Shown: positions 20,442 to 28,738 of the stretch, in pieces
Position numbering within the stretch: position 1 is the first letter of the stretch
Layout of the letters: every line of letters starts with the position of its first letter
Assembly (NCBI GenBank): GCA_021776115.1
Contig: JAJFGN010000001.1
Coordinates: 84,574-148,573, forward strand
DNA: 64,000 nucleotides
Reading direction: 5' to 3'
Source: Kiloniellaceae bacterium
GTDB lineage: Bacteria; Pseudomonadota; Alphaproteobacteria; Kiloniellales; J153
Translations under genes and position numbers: made by a program
Notes under the pieces: generated by a model
Seen by the model: only the letters and a program-made list of their open reading frames with translations
What the model was told of the DNA's origin: nothing
Database searches by the model: none

Positions 20442-21776
20442 TCAGCGCATGGCGACCAGGCTGCCGCTATCGGTCACGAAGTAAAGCGCGTTCGCCGCGA
20501 CAACGGGGGCGATGCTCACCGCGCCCGGCAGATCGATGGCGCCGATCACCTCTCCCGTGTAGGGCGACACCGACAGCGCCTTGCCGTGTGAACCGGCGAC
20601 GATCAAGCGGTCGCCCGCGAGCACGGGCCCGGTCCACTGGATCGGATCTTCCTGATCTTCAGGGTCCTCGAAGCGCTCAAGCGGCAGAACCCAGCGTATG
20701 CGCCCATCCTTGCGCGTTAAGCAAATGAGTTGCGCGTCGCTGCTAAGAACGAAGACGAAGTCGCCGCCAACCCAGGGCATTTCGACGCCGCCAATATCAC
20801 GCTCCCAGGCGCGCAGGCCCCGGCGCAAATCGATCGCGATCATGCGCCCCGAATGACTAACCGCAAACACCATATCCCTATCGATAACCGGCGCGCCCCG
20901 AATTTGCGCGATATCGGCCAGCGGGTCGGTCCGATTAACGGCGGCCAGGCTTTCACTCCATAGCGGCCGGCCATTCTCGGCCAACAATCCGAAAATCTCG
21001 CCGGACGAATAAGGCGCCACCACGGTAGAACCCGAAACCGCGGGGCTGGCCCCGCCCAGCAGGCCAGTCGTTTCCTCAATGCCACTATGAGCCCATAGCT
21101 GCCGGCCATCGTCGGCGCTCATGGCGATCGTTTGGTTAGCGGTCGTCACCACGAAAACCCGGCCGCCGGCCGCGGTTGGCGCGGCCCGCATCGGTCCAGG
21201 CACGCTCTTGCGCCAAACGACCTGGCCGTCGGCGGCATTCAACGCGATGACCTCGGCGAACCCCGTCGATACGAACAGCCGGCCGTTTTCGTAAGCCAAG
21301 CCACCGCCAAAGTATCCGCGGTCCTCGAACTCGGGTTCAAGATCCTGGCGCCACAGGGCTCGCCCGCGTTCGGCTTCGAAAGCGGTCACGGTAGATAGCG
21401 CGTCCATGGTGTAAATCGTGCCGTCGACCACCAGCGGCTGAGCCAGGATGCGGCGGTCGCTGGCCGACCCGGCGCCCACGTCGCTGGTCCATGCCCGTCG
21501 GGGCTCCTTGGCCAGCGCAAGGTGATACATGGCGTGGTCCGGGCTGCCGCCATATTGGGTCCAGCGCCCATTAACATAGGGCTCGGAGAGGAGCACCGGA
21601 ACTTCCGCCACCGAAGCGTCCGGGCTCAAGCCGCGATCGATCGTGAGGATTGAGATTCGCTCACCCGGCAAGATTTCCTCCGGCGGCGAGCCGAACAGAT
21701 CGCCCAAGGTTTCACACCCAGACAGAAAGGCCGCGCCAACAATGAGCCCCGCTAGGCGTAACGTCTTAACCCCCAC
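20442..21776 (-). CDS. bamB: PQQ-like beta-propeller lipoprotein, BamB-like
   Basis: Lipobox [11 protein letters not shown]; repeats such as [32 protein letters not shown]; next to der. Confidence 0.85.
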   Translation of the reverse strand: MGVKTLRLAGLIVGAAFLSGCETLGDLFGSPPEEILPGERISILTIDRGLSPDASVAEVPVLLSEPYVNGRWTQYGGSPDHAMYHLALAKEPRRAWTSDVGAGSASDRRILAQPLVVDGTIYTMDALSTVTAFEAERGRALWRQDLEPEFEDRGYFGGGLAYENGRLFVSTGFAEVIALNAADGQVVWRKSVPGPMRAAPTAAGGRVFVVTTANQTIAMSADDGRQLWAHSGIEETTGLLGGASPAVSGSTVVAPYSSGEIFGLLAENGRPLWSESLAAVNRTDPLADIAQIRGAPVIDRDMVFAVSHSGRMIAIDLRRGLRAWERDIGGVEMPWVGGDFVFVLSSDAQLICLTRKDGRIRWVLPLERFEDPEDQEDPIQWTGPVLAGDRLIVAGSHGKALSVSPYTGEVIGAIDLPGAVSIAPVVAANALYFVTDSGSLVAMR

Positions 21777-21785
21777 GAATGCCCC

Positions 21786-22430
21786 CTAACCCTTCAAGGC
21801 CGCGAGCATCTGTGCCGCCCGGGCGCGCAGGCCGGCGGGAATCTCGCGGTCATCGGAAATCTTGGTGTAAAGTTCTGTCGCCCCCGCCTTATCGCCCGCA
21901 CGCAACGCGAGAACCGCCATCAGTTCCCAAGCCGAGCCCCGAAACGCCTTGGCGTCGCCGGCCAGGGGTTCGAGCCGCGCCCGCAACACCTCCGGATCGG
22001 CGGTATCGATCTGATGCAACACCGATAGGAGAACCGCGATATCGCGGAACCCCGGCCCAAGCGCGCTATCCGCCGCGATGCGGTCCCATAGGGCGACCGC
22101 ACCGTCCCGGTCGCCGCTTTCCGCCAGGAGGCGGGCGCGCTCCAAGGCCGCCAAACCGGCATAGCCGCCATCGCTCGGCGAGCCAAATTCGCTCAGGGCC
22201 GCGATTGCCGCGGCTGCGCCGCCGCCCTGAGCCTCTGCCAGCGCCGCGGCGAAACGATCCGACAGTTCTTCCTGACGCTTTTGGTCGTAAACCCGCCAGG
22301 CCTGGACCCCGCCGACCGCCAGGACAACGGCGACAGACAACGCGATAACCAGCTTGCCGTATTTTTTCCAGAGCTTTTCAAGGTTCTCGCGCCGGAGATC
22401 CTCTTCGACTTCTCTGAACAGGTCGGCCAC
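21786..22430 (-). CDS. tetratricopeptide-like/YfgM-type membrane-anchored protein
   Basis: VADLFREVEEDLRRENLEKLWKKYGKLVIALSVAVVLAVGGVQAWRVYDQKRQEELSDRFAAAL; GTG start at 22430 with AGGA upstream (alternative ATG at 22505). Confidence 0.8.
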   Translation of the reverse strand: MADLFREVEEDLRRENLEKLWKKYGKLVIALSVAVVLAVGGVQAWRVYDQKRQEELSDRFAAALAEAQGGGAAAAIAALSEFGSPSDGGYAGLAALERARLLAESGDRDGAVALWDRIAADSALGPGFRDIAVLLSVLHQIDTADPEVLRARLEPLAGDAKAFRGSAWELMAVLALRAGDKAGATELYTKISDDREIPAGLRARAAQMLAALKG

Positions 22431-22598
22431 GTATCGGTTCCTCGTCTCGGGTCGCGGGGCTTTAGGCGCACGCGACACCTGCCGGTTCCGCGAGGGCCCG
22501 GCCAATCCGGTTGCTTACCGGGAAGCAGCCCACCAATCAACCGCTATCGGCTTATGACTCTTCCGCAGGCGCCTTTTCCTGCCCCTTTATGCCTTGCT

Positions 22599-23150
22599 CT
22601 AGGCGGCGCGCCATTTGATCGAGCATCCCATGGAGGGAATCTGGTCCTTTGGGCCCTCGCCGGTCTCGGCAATCTGAACCATGGCCTCGTAAAGCTCCCG
22701 CCGCGCACCTTCGACCAGTGTGGTCTTCGACTCATCCAAGCGGCCCCGGTATTGCAGGCCCAGGTCCTTGTCGAAACCGAAAAAATCGGGCGTGCACACG
22801 GCGCCGTAAGCGCGGGCGACGGCCTGGGTCCGGTCAATCGCATAGGGGAAATCGAAGCCATGCTCGGCCGCGAAGGCTTGCATATTCTCGAAGGAATCCT
22901 CGGGATAGGCCTCGGTATCGTTGGACATGATCGCGATCGCACCAATACCCAAGGGCTTCAGATCGGCCACCTCACGGACAATCCGCCCGATGACCGATTT
23001 CACATAGGGGCAGTGATTACAGATGAACATGATCAGGGTGCCCTTTGGACCCCGAACCCGATCCAGCGAATAGGTTTGGCCGTCGATGCCTTCGAGCTCA
23101 AAATCCGCCGCCGTCCAGCCGAAATCGCATACCGGCGCTTGCGCAGCCAT
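22599..23150 (-). CDS. thioredoxin family (AhpC/TSA-like redoxin) protein
   Basis: GTLIMFICNHCPYVKSVIGRIVREVADL... AIMSNDTEAYPEDSFENM. Confidence 0.88.
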   Translation of the reverse strand: MAAQAPVCDFGWTAADFELEGIDGQTYSLDRVRGPKGTLIMFICNHCPYVKSVIGRIVREVADLKPLGIGAIAIMSNDTEAYPEDSFENMQAFAAEHGFDFPYAIDRTQAVARAYGAVCTPDFFGFDKDLGLQYRGRLDESKTTLVEGARRELYEAMVQIAETGEGPKDQIPSMGCSIKWRAA

Positions 23151-23402
23151 CCTTAGTGTCCTCCCAGGTTTGCCAAGCCGCTGGCCCCGGAAACCCCTTC
23201 TTAGCGCCGGTCCAGCCAAACAATTGTTTACCCGATATTTACGTGAATTGCCGATGATTTAGCTCAAGTGCCCGATTCCCTGACCGGACCCGGGCATATG
23301 GTGGCTCAGGATGAGCTAGAACCGCATAATCCTTCTAATTCAAGGGGTTGATTTCCACTCTTGGATCTAGAATGCGAAAGTGTCGGTAGCGGGAGTCAAG
23401 GT

Positions 23403-24134
23403 ATGGCGCGCGCCGCATTCCTTCTAGCATGCTTAATCGGCCTTTCGGGGTGCGAGGTCATGGCGGTGTCGTTCGTCGGCGCCAACATGGCCACCCTGAT
23501 CCACACCGACAAGACGATCCCGGATATCGCGCTCAGCTCGCAGCGGGGGAAGGATTGCAGCCTGCTGCACGCGTCGCGGAACGAGCCCTACTGCCAATCG
23601 GCGCCGCCCGACCCGACCGATACCCTGGCCGAGCTGGCGGACAACCGGTACTGCTACCGTACCCTGGGCCGGATCGATTGTTACGACCGGCCTGACTTCC
23701 TGGCCAGCGGACACACCCGGGTCAACTTCGCGACCGGTTATCTCCCGTCCAACCGGGAGCCAGCATCTATGGCGCAACGGCAAGCGAAGGGGGTGCCCAT
23801 GGCCGGCATTCCAGCGCCTGCGGAACCGCCACTGCTTGCCTCTCCAGCCCCGACTCCGGCAGCAAGCAGTGGCAAGGCCTCCGGCCCAGCGGTAAAGAGC
23901 AGTCGAAAGAGCATGCCGGCCGCCAAGGACACCAAAAAAGCGCCTGCTGCCCTCGCCGCCCCAATCTCGAAGAAAAAGAAGGCCGGCAAGGCAACTCCGC
24001 CCCACAAGGACGCGGCGGTCCCGACCAAGGTATCGCTCGCTGCGACCGCGGTCCCCGACGACCCGCGGATACCTGGCATACCGCTGGCCCAAGTCCCACC
24101 ACTCGTCACACTGCCGGGCCAAGGAACCTACTAG
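23403..24134 (+). CDS. putative lipoprotein with Ala/Lys/Pro-rich C-terminal half, function unknown
   Basis: MARAAFLLACLIGLSGCEVMAVSF (lipobox LSGC); Cys-containing domain, then KKAPAALAAPISKKKKAGKATPP tail. Confidence 0.65.
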   Translation: MARAAFLLACLIGLSGCEVMAVSFVGANMATLIHTDKTIPDIALSSQRGKDCSLLHASRNEPYCQSAPPDPTDTLAELADNRYCYRTLGRIDCYDRPDFLASGHTRVNFATGYLPSNREPASMAQRQAKGVPMAGIPAPAEPPLLASPAPTPAASSGKASGPAVKSSRKSMPAAKDTKKAPAALAAPISKKKKAGKATPPHKDAAVPTKVSLAATAVPDDPRIPGIPLAQVPPLVTLPGQGTY

Positions 24135-24251
24135 TCCAGGTATCCAGGAGGGCACCAGCGGGCGTTCTTAGATCCCGCCCCTAGACGAGCCGGCGGATTT
24201 CGGGAAAGATATGGTCAAATAAGACCAATACTGGGGAGACGCGCCAATCTC

Positions 24252-24587
24252 ATGGCGAAGGTATATCGAATCGCCGATGCACGGCGTCAGGCCGGGCCCA
24301 CGTTTTTCGACCGCAACGAACTCGGCCAACTGCTATCCCTTTATAGTCGCAGGGTCATTAGCGGCGAGTGGCGCGACTACGCCATCGACCAAAAGAGCGG
24401 CAGCGCCGTATTCTCGGTTTTTCGCCATAGCCACGACGCTCCCTTGTTCAGCATCGCCAAGCGCGCCAACGGCAATGCGGCCCGGGGCAAATATGTCGTC
24501 CAACGCGGACGCGAGACGCTGAAACAGGCGGCAAGCATGAGCGAAGTCTTGTCGATCTTCGGCCGCGACCTCACGCTCGTCCGTTAA
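24252..24587 (+). CDS. DUF2794-like protein
   Basis: FFDRNELGQLLSLYSRRVISGEWRDYAIDQKSGSAVFSVFRHSHDAPLFSIAKR; compact conserved-looking alphaproteobacterial protein. Confidence 0.65.
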   Translation: MAKVYRIADARRQAGPTFFDRNELGQLLSLYSRRVISGEWRDYAIDQKSGSAVFSVFRHSHDAPLFSIAKRANGNAARGKYVVQRGRETLKQAASMSEVLSIFGRDLTLVR

Positions 24588-24862
24588 GGCCCCCTGCTGT
24601 TCCCAACTTGACCTTTCCCAACTTGCGAAGCGCCGAGCCCTAGGACAGACCGCATCGCATGGCTGACGAGGGCGTCCCCATGCGGCAAACCCCGGAATAG
24701 CAAGGATTTTGCGGGGTCATTTGCTTTGTCGCGATTCAGACATGATCCGTCGCGCCGGATGAAGCCTGGGGGCCCCGGTTTCGATGGAAATACCTTGAGT
24801 GAGAGCAATTCCCGCTGGGCTGCGGACCATTCGCGGCCCCGCGTTACTTTGAGGTTTTACCG

Positions 24863-25570
24863 ATGTCCGATTCGGACGATCTTGATCTCCGCGCGCTTCC
24901 GGACCAAGACCTCGTGCAGCAGATGCACGACGATCTCTACGACGGCCTGAAGGAGGAGATCGAGGAGGGTGTCCACATCCTTCTCGAACGCGGTTGGACG
25001 CCGTACAGGACGCTGACCGAGGCCCTGGTCGAGGGCATGCGGATCGTCGGTATCGATTTCCGTGACGGCATCCTGTTCGTGCCCGAGGTCTTGCTGGCCG
25101 CCAACGCCATGAAGGCCGGGATGACGATCCTGCGGCCCCTGCTGGCCGAGACGGGAGCCCCGGCGGTCGGCAAGATGGTTATCGGCACGGTGAAGGGCGA
25201 CATCCACGACATCGGCAAGAATCTGGTCTCCATGATGATGGAAGGCGCCGGCTTCGAGGTCATCAATATCGGCATCAACAATGCGGTCGAGGCCTATCTG
25301 GAGGCGATCGACGAGCACAAGCCCGACATCCTGGGCATGTCGGCCCTGCTGACCACGACCATGCCTTACATGAAGGTGGTCATCGATACCCTGAAAGAGA
25401 AAGGCATGCGCGACGACTATATCGTCCTGGTCGGCGGTGCGCCCTTGAATGAGGCCTTCGCCGACGCCATCGGCGCCGACGCCTATTGCCGGGATGCCGC
25501 CGTCGCGGTCGAGACCGCCAAGGAGTTCATGCATCGCAAGCACAACGTGCGCGGCGGCGCGACGGGCTGA
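24863..25570 (+). CDS. corrinoid (B12-binding) methyltransferase protein, MtbC/MttC-like
   Basis: Cap plus B12-binding domain with GTVKGDIHDIGKNLVSMMMEGAGFEVINIG (DxHxxG lower-ligand motif at about 25199) and VLVGGAPLN. Confidence 0.92.
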   Translation: MSDSDDLDLRALPDQDLVQQMHDDLYDGLKEEIEEGVHILLERGWTPYRTLTEALVEGMRIVGIDFRDGILFVPEVLLAANAMKAGMTILRPLLAETGAPAVGKMVIGTVKGDIHDIGKNLVSMMMEGAGFEVINIGINNAVEAYLEAIDEHKPDILGMSALLTTTMPYMKVVIDTLKEKGMRDDYIVLVGGAPLNEAFADAIGADAYCRDAAVAVETAKEFMHRKHNVRGGATG

Positions 25571-25614
25571 CGGCGACCACGGGACCACGGCAGGACAAGA
25601 GGAACACGGATGCC

Positions 25615-26220
25615 ATGCCGGCGAATCCGACCGAAGCGCGCACGCGGGTTATCGCCTGTGGTGCCCTGGCCCATGAGATCGTGGAGCTTATTCGCGTCAA
25701 CGCCTGGCGCGGGATGTCTGTGACTTGCCTGCCGGCGATTTGGCACAACACGCCGGCGAAGATCCCGGAAGCCGTGCGCGCCAAGATCCGCGCCGCCAAG
25801 ACCGAGGGCTGTGACCGCGTCTTCGTTGCCTACGGCGATTGCGGCACCGGCGGCTTGCTAGACCGGGTGTTGGAAGAAGAAGGAGTCGAACGCCTTGGCG
25901 GGCCCCATTGTTACGCCTTCTATTCTGGTGTGGACGATTTTGTGCGCCGGGCCGACGCCGACCCGACCTGTTTCTACCTGACCGATTATCTGGCGCGGCA
26001 TTTCGACCGCCTGATCGTTCAGGGCTTAGGCATCGACCGGCACCCGGAGCTCCTGGCCGACTACTTCGGCAACTACACCAAGATCGTCTACCTGGCGCAG
26101 AGCGAGGACGCCGCGCTCATGGAACGCGCCCGCGCCGCGGCGGTACGACTGGGATTGGACTTCGAATACCGCTTCACCGGCTATGGCGAGCTTGGCGACT
26201 TCCTGCGCCGAGCGAACTAG
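25615..26220 (+). CDS. DUF1638 domain-containing protein
   Basis: TRVIACGALAHEIVELIRVNAWRGMSVTCLPAIWHNTPAKIPEAVRAKI... VFVAYGDCGTGGLLDRVLEEEGVERLGGPHCYAFYSG; placed in a corrinoid methyltransferase cluster. Confidence 0.75.
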   Translation: MPANPTEARTRVIACGALAHEIVELIRVNAWRGMSVTCLPAIWHNTPAKIPEAVRAKIRAAKTEGCDRVFVAYGDCGTGGLLDRVLEEEGVERLGGPHCYAFYSGVDDFVRRADADPTCFYLTDYLARHFDRLIVQGLGIDRHPELLADYFGNYTKIVYLAQSEDAALMERARAAAVRLGLDFEYRFTGYGELGDFLRRAN

Positions 26221-26244
26221 ACGGGGCGAGTCAAGGATCGCTGG

Positions 26245-26547
26245 ATGGCAAAACTGACCGTAGTTTACTGGCGTGATATTCCCGCGCAGGTCATCGTCAA
26301 GGCCGGGCGCCAAGCCGCCAAGCGCCAACTGAGCGAGCGCTTCGAAAAAGCGATCGACCGGGCCGCCATGCGCGCCAAGCTGCGCGATACGGACTCTTAC
26401 CTGGGGGAGTGGCGGCGCGCGGACCCGGTCGACTGCGGCGACGACCTGGAAGCCGAGGCAACGGCGGCGGCGCAAAATCTTGAAGCCGAATTCGACGAAG
26501 CCCGGCTGGCCGCGCTGGTCCAATCCGGCGGGTCCGATAGTGCCTGA
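26245..26547 (+). CDS. small conserved 'virulence factor'-type protein of the corrinoid methyltransferase cluster
   Basis: MAKLTVVYWRDIPAQVIVKAGRQAAKRQLSERFEKAIDRAAMRA...; 100 aa, collinear with the flanking C1 genes. Confidence 0.65.
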   Translation: MAKLTVVYWRDIPAQVIVKAGRQAAKRQLSERFEKAIDRAAMRAKLRDTDSYLGEWRRADPVDCGDDLEAEATAAAQNLEAEFDEARLAALVQSGGSDSA

Positions 26548-26561
26548 GAGGAAATGAAATC

Positions 26562-27521
26562 GTGGCGAGTTCAAGCACTATGACCGCGGCCACAAAGTGG
26601 GAGCCGGAAGAGATGGACCCCGCCAAGCAGCAGATCGTGGATCTGGTCGCCGGATTCTCCATTGAAACCACGCCGGGCTCAGCCCTGAAGATTCCGGATT
26701 ACCGCGAGCATCTGCGTGCGGGCGCCACGGTCAGTGTGACCTTTTTACCGGGGTCCGATTTCGACGATACCATCACGACGGCAAAGCGCCTGAAAGACGA
26801 GGGCTTCGTTCCGGCGCCACACTTCGCGGCCCGCTCGATCCCGAACAAGGCGGCATTGGAAGAGTACCTGAAACGCCTACAGGGCGATGTCGGGATCGAG
26901 GAAGCGGTAGTGCTGGCCGGCGGGGTCAATACGCCGCTCGGTGACTTTGACAACTCCATGGAGCTATTGGCAACCGGCCTCTTTGAGACCTATGGCATTA
27001 AGCGTATCGGCGTCGCCGGTCACCCCGAAAGCAGCCCGGATATTCCGTCGGCGCAGGCGCTCGAGGCCTTGCAGTGGAAGAACGATTTCGCACGCAACAG
27101 CGAGGCTGACTTTTACATCGCCACCCAGTTCTGCTTTGAAGCGGCGCCGATCATTGCCTGGGAGAAGACGATCCGGGAAGCCGGCAACGCCCTTCCGATC
27201 CATATCGGCGTGCCCGGTTTAGCCACGCTGAAGACCTTGATCAATCACGCCAAGGCCTGCGGTATCGGCCCTTCGATGCGCGTGCTTACGCGTCAGGCGC
27301 GCCACATCGCCAAGCTCTTGACCGTGCAGCAACCTGACCGCCTGCTGATCGACTTGGCACACCACAAGGCCACCAACCCGCTCTCCGCCATTGCCAAGAT
27401 TCATGTTTATCCCTTGGGCGGCCTGCGCCGCTCGGCCAAGTGGAGCTACAGCGTCGCGGATGGCGACTTCACCATGGCGAAGCAGGGTAAGGGTTTCTCA
27501 GTGACCCGGGACATAGACTGA
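26562..27521 (+). CDS. methylenetetrahydrofolate reductase-like (divergent MetF)
   Basis: DLVAGFSIETTPGSALKIPDYREHL...VSVTFLPGSDFDDTI...FVPAPHFAARSI...GGVNTPLGDF; MetF-like TIM barrel, in the C1 cluster. Confidence 0.75.
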   Translation: MASSSTMTAATKWEPEEMDPAKQQIVDLVAGFSIETTPGSALKIPDYREHLRAGATVSVTFLPGSDFDDTITTAKRLKDEGFVPAPHFAARSIPNKAALEEYLKRLQGDVGIEEAVVLAGGVNTPLGDFDNSMELLATGLFETYGIKRIGVAGHPESSPDIPSAQALEALQWKNDFARNSEADFYIATQFCFEAAPIIAWEKTIREAGNALPIHIGVPGLATLKTLINHAKACGIGPSMRVLTRQARHIAKLLTVQQPDRLLIDLAHHKATNPLSAIAKIHVYPLGGLRRSAKWSYSVADGDFTMAKQGKGFSVTRDID

Positions 27522-27599
27522 CGAAGTGAATGACGAAGTGCGGGGGCGGTCCGAAAGCGGCCCGCCCCGCCTGCCTCAAACCCAGAAAGTACGCCACCC

Positions 27600-28499
27600 A
27601 TGACGCACACCGTTGTCAGCTCTCACAAGAAGGAAGTCATCATTGGCTTCGACAAACCGTTCTGCGTGATCGGCGAGCGCATCAACCCGACTGGGCGCAA
27701 GAAGCTGGCCGCCGAGATGGCCGCGGGCGACTACAGCACGGTCGAGGCCGATGCTCTCGCCCAGGTCGCGGCAGGCGCGAACATGCTGGATGTCAACGCC
27801 GGCATCCCGCTCGCCGACGAACCGGCGATCCTCGCCGAAACCATCAAGCTGGTTCAGTCCCTGGTCGAGGTGCCGTTATCTATCGATTCCTCCATCGTCG
27901 AAGCGCTGGAACGCGGCCTGGAAGTGTATCAAGGCAAAGCCCTGGTCAATTCGGTCACCGGCGAGGAAGAGCGCCTGGAGAGTGTCCTGCCGCTGATCAA
28001 GAAATACGGCGCGGCCGTGGTCGCCATCTCGAACGACGAAACCGGTATCTCGGAAGATCCGGATGTGCGCTTCGAGGTCGCCAAGAAAATCGTACACCAC
28101 GCCGCCGATTACGGAATCCCGGCCAGCGACGTAGTGGTCGATCCCTTGGTCATGCCGATCGGCGCGCTCGGTCAGGCCGGGGTCGCCGCCTTCCGCTTGA
28201 TCCGCCGCTTGCGCGAGGAACTGGGTGTCAACACGACCTGCGGCGCCTCCAATATCAGCTTCGGATTGCCCAACCGGCACGCCCTTAACGCTCATTTCCT
28301 GGCCATGGCCGCCAGCAATGGCATGACCTCAGCGATCATGAACCCACTGCATCCGGAAGAGATGACCGGCATTATGGCGGCCAACGTCTTGAACGGCGTG
28401 GACACCAACTGCGCACGCTGGCTACGACAGTTCCGCGAGCCGCCCGCGGCTGGAAGTCAGGAAGAGGCCCGGCGCGAGCGCCGCCGCCGCCGGGGATAG
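27600..28499 (+). CDS. methyltetrahydrofolate:corrinoid methyltransferase (MeTr/AcsE-like, pterin-binding domain)
   Basis: FCVIGERINPTGRKKLAAEMAAGDYSTVEADALAQVAAGANMLDVNAGIP... LSIDSS... NTTCGASNISFGLPNR; Arg-rich C-terminus. Confidence 0.88.
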   Translation: MTHTVVSSHKKEVIIGFDKPFCVIGERINPTGRKKLAAEMAAGDYSTVEADALAQVAAGANMLDVNAGIPLADEPAILAETIKLVQSLVEVPLSIDSSIVEALERGLEVYQGKALVNSVTGEEERLESVLPLIKKYGAAVVAISNDETGISEDPDVRFEVAKKIVHHAADYGIPASDVVVDPLVMPIGALGQAGVAAFRLIRRLREELGVNTTCGASNISFGLPNRHALNAHFLAMAASNGMTSAIMNPLHPEEMTGIMAANVLNGVDTNCARWLRQFREPPAAGSQEEARRERRRRRG

Positions 28500-28561
28500 G
28501 CACAGGCAGTGGCGCGAAAACTCGATTGCTACTGGTTTTGTGGTGCCGTGAGACCAGCGTT

Positions 28562-28718
28562 CCCTCTCCCAACGGGAGAGGGACAGGGTGAGGGGCCGTT
28601 GTTTCTTACGCCACCGATTGCCAGAAACCAGACCCGATCTCCAATGTCCGCCCTCCTGCAACCAAAGTCCGCTCACCCTCCCGCCTTGCGGGTCCCTCCC
28701 TCTCCCGTCGGGAGAGGG
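28562..28718. repeat. pair of REP-like palindromes in inverted arrangement
   Basis: CCCTCTCCCAACGGGAGAGGG(ACAGGGTGAGGG) at 28562 and CTCACCCTCCCG...CCCTCTCCCGTCGGGAGAGGG ending at 28718. Confidence 0.75.
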
Positions 28719-28738
28719 TAGAGAGGCAACTCCTGACC

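Noticed and set aside
24588-24862. Possible cobalamin riboswitch upstream of the corrinoid protein gene
   Set aside because: I could not find a convincing B12-box-like conserved core (GCCACTG type) or the expected structure in this leader; a covariance search would be needed.
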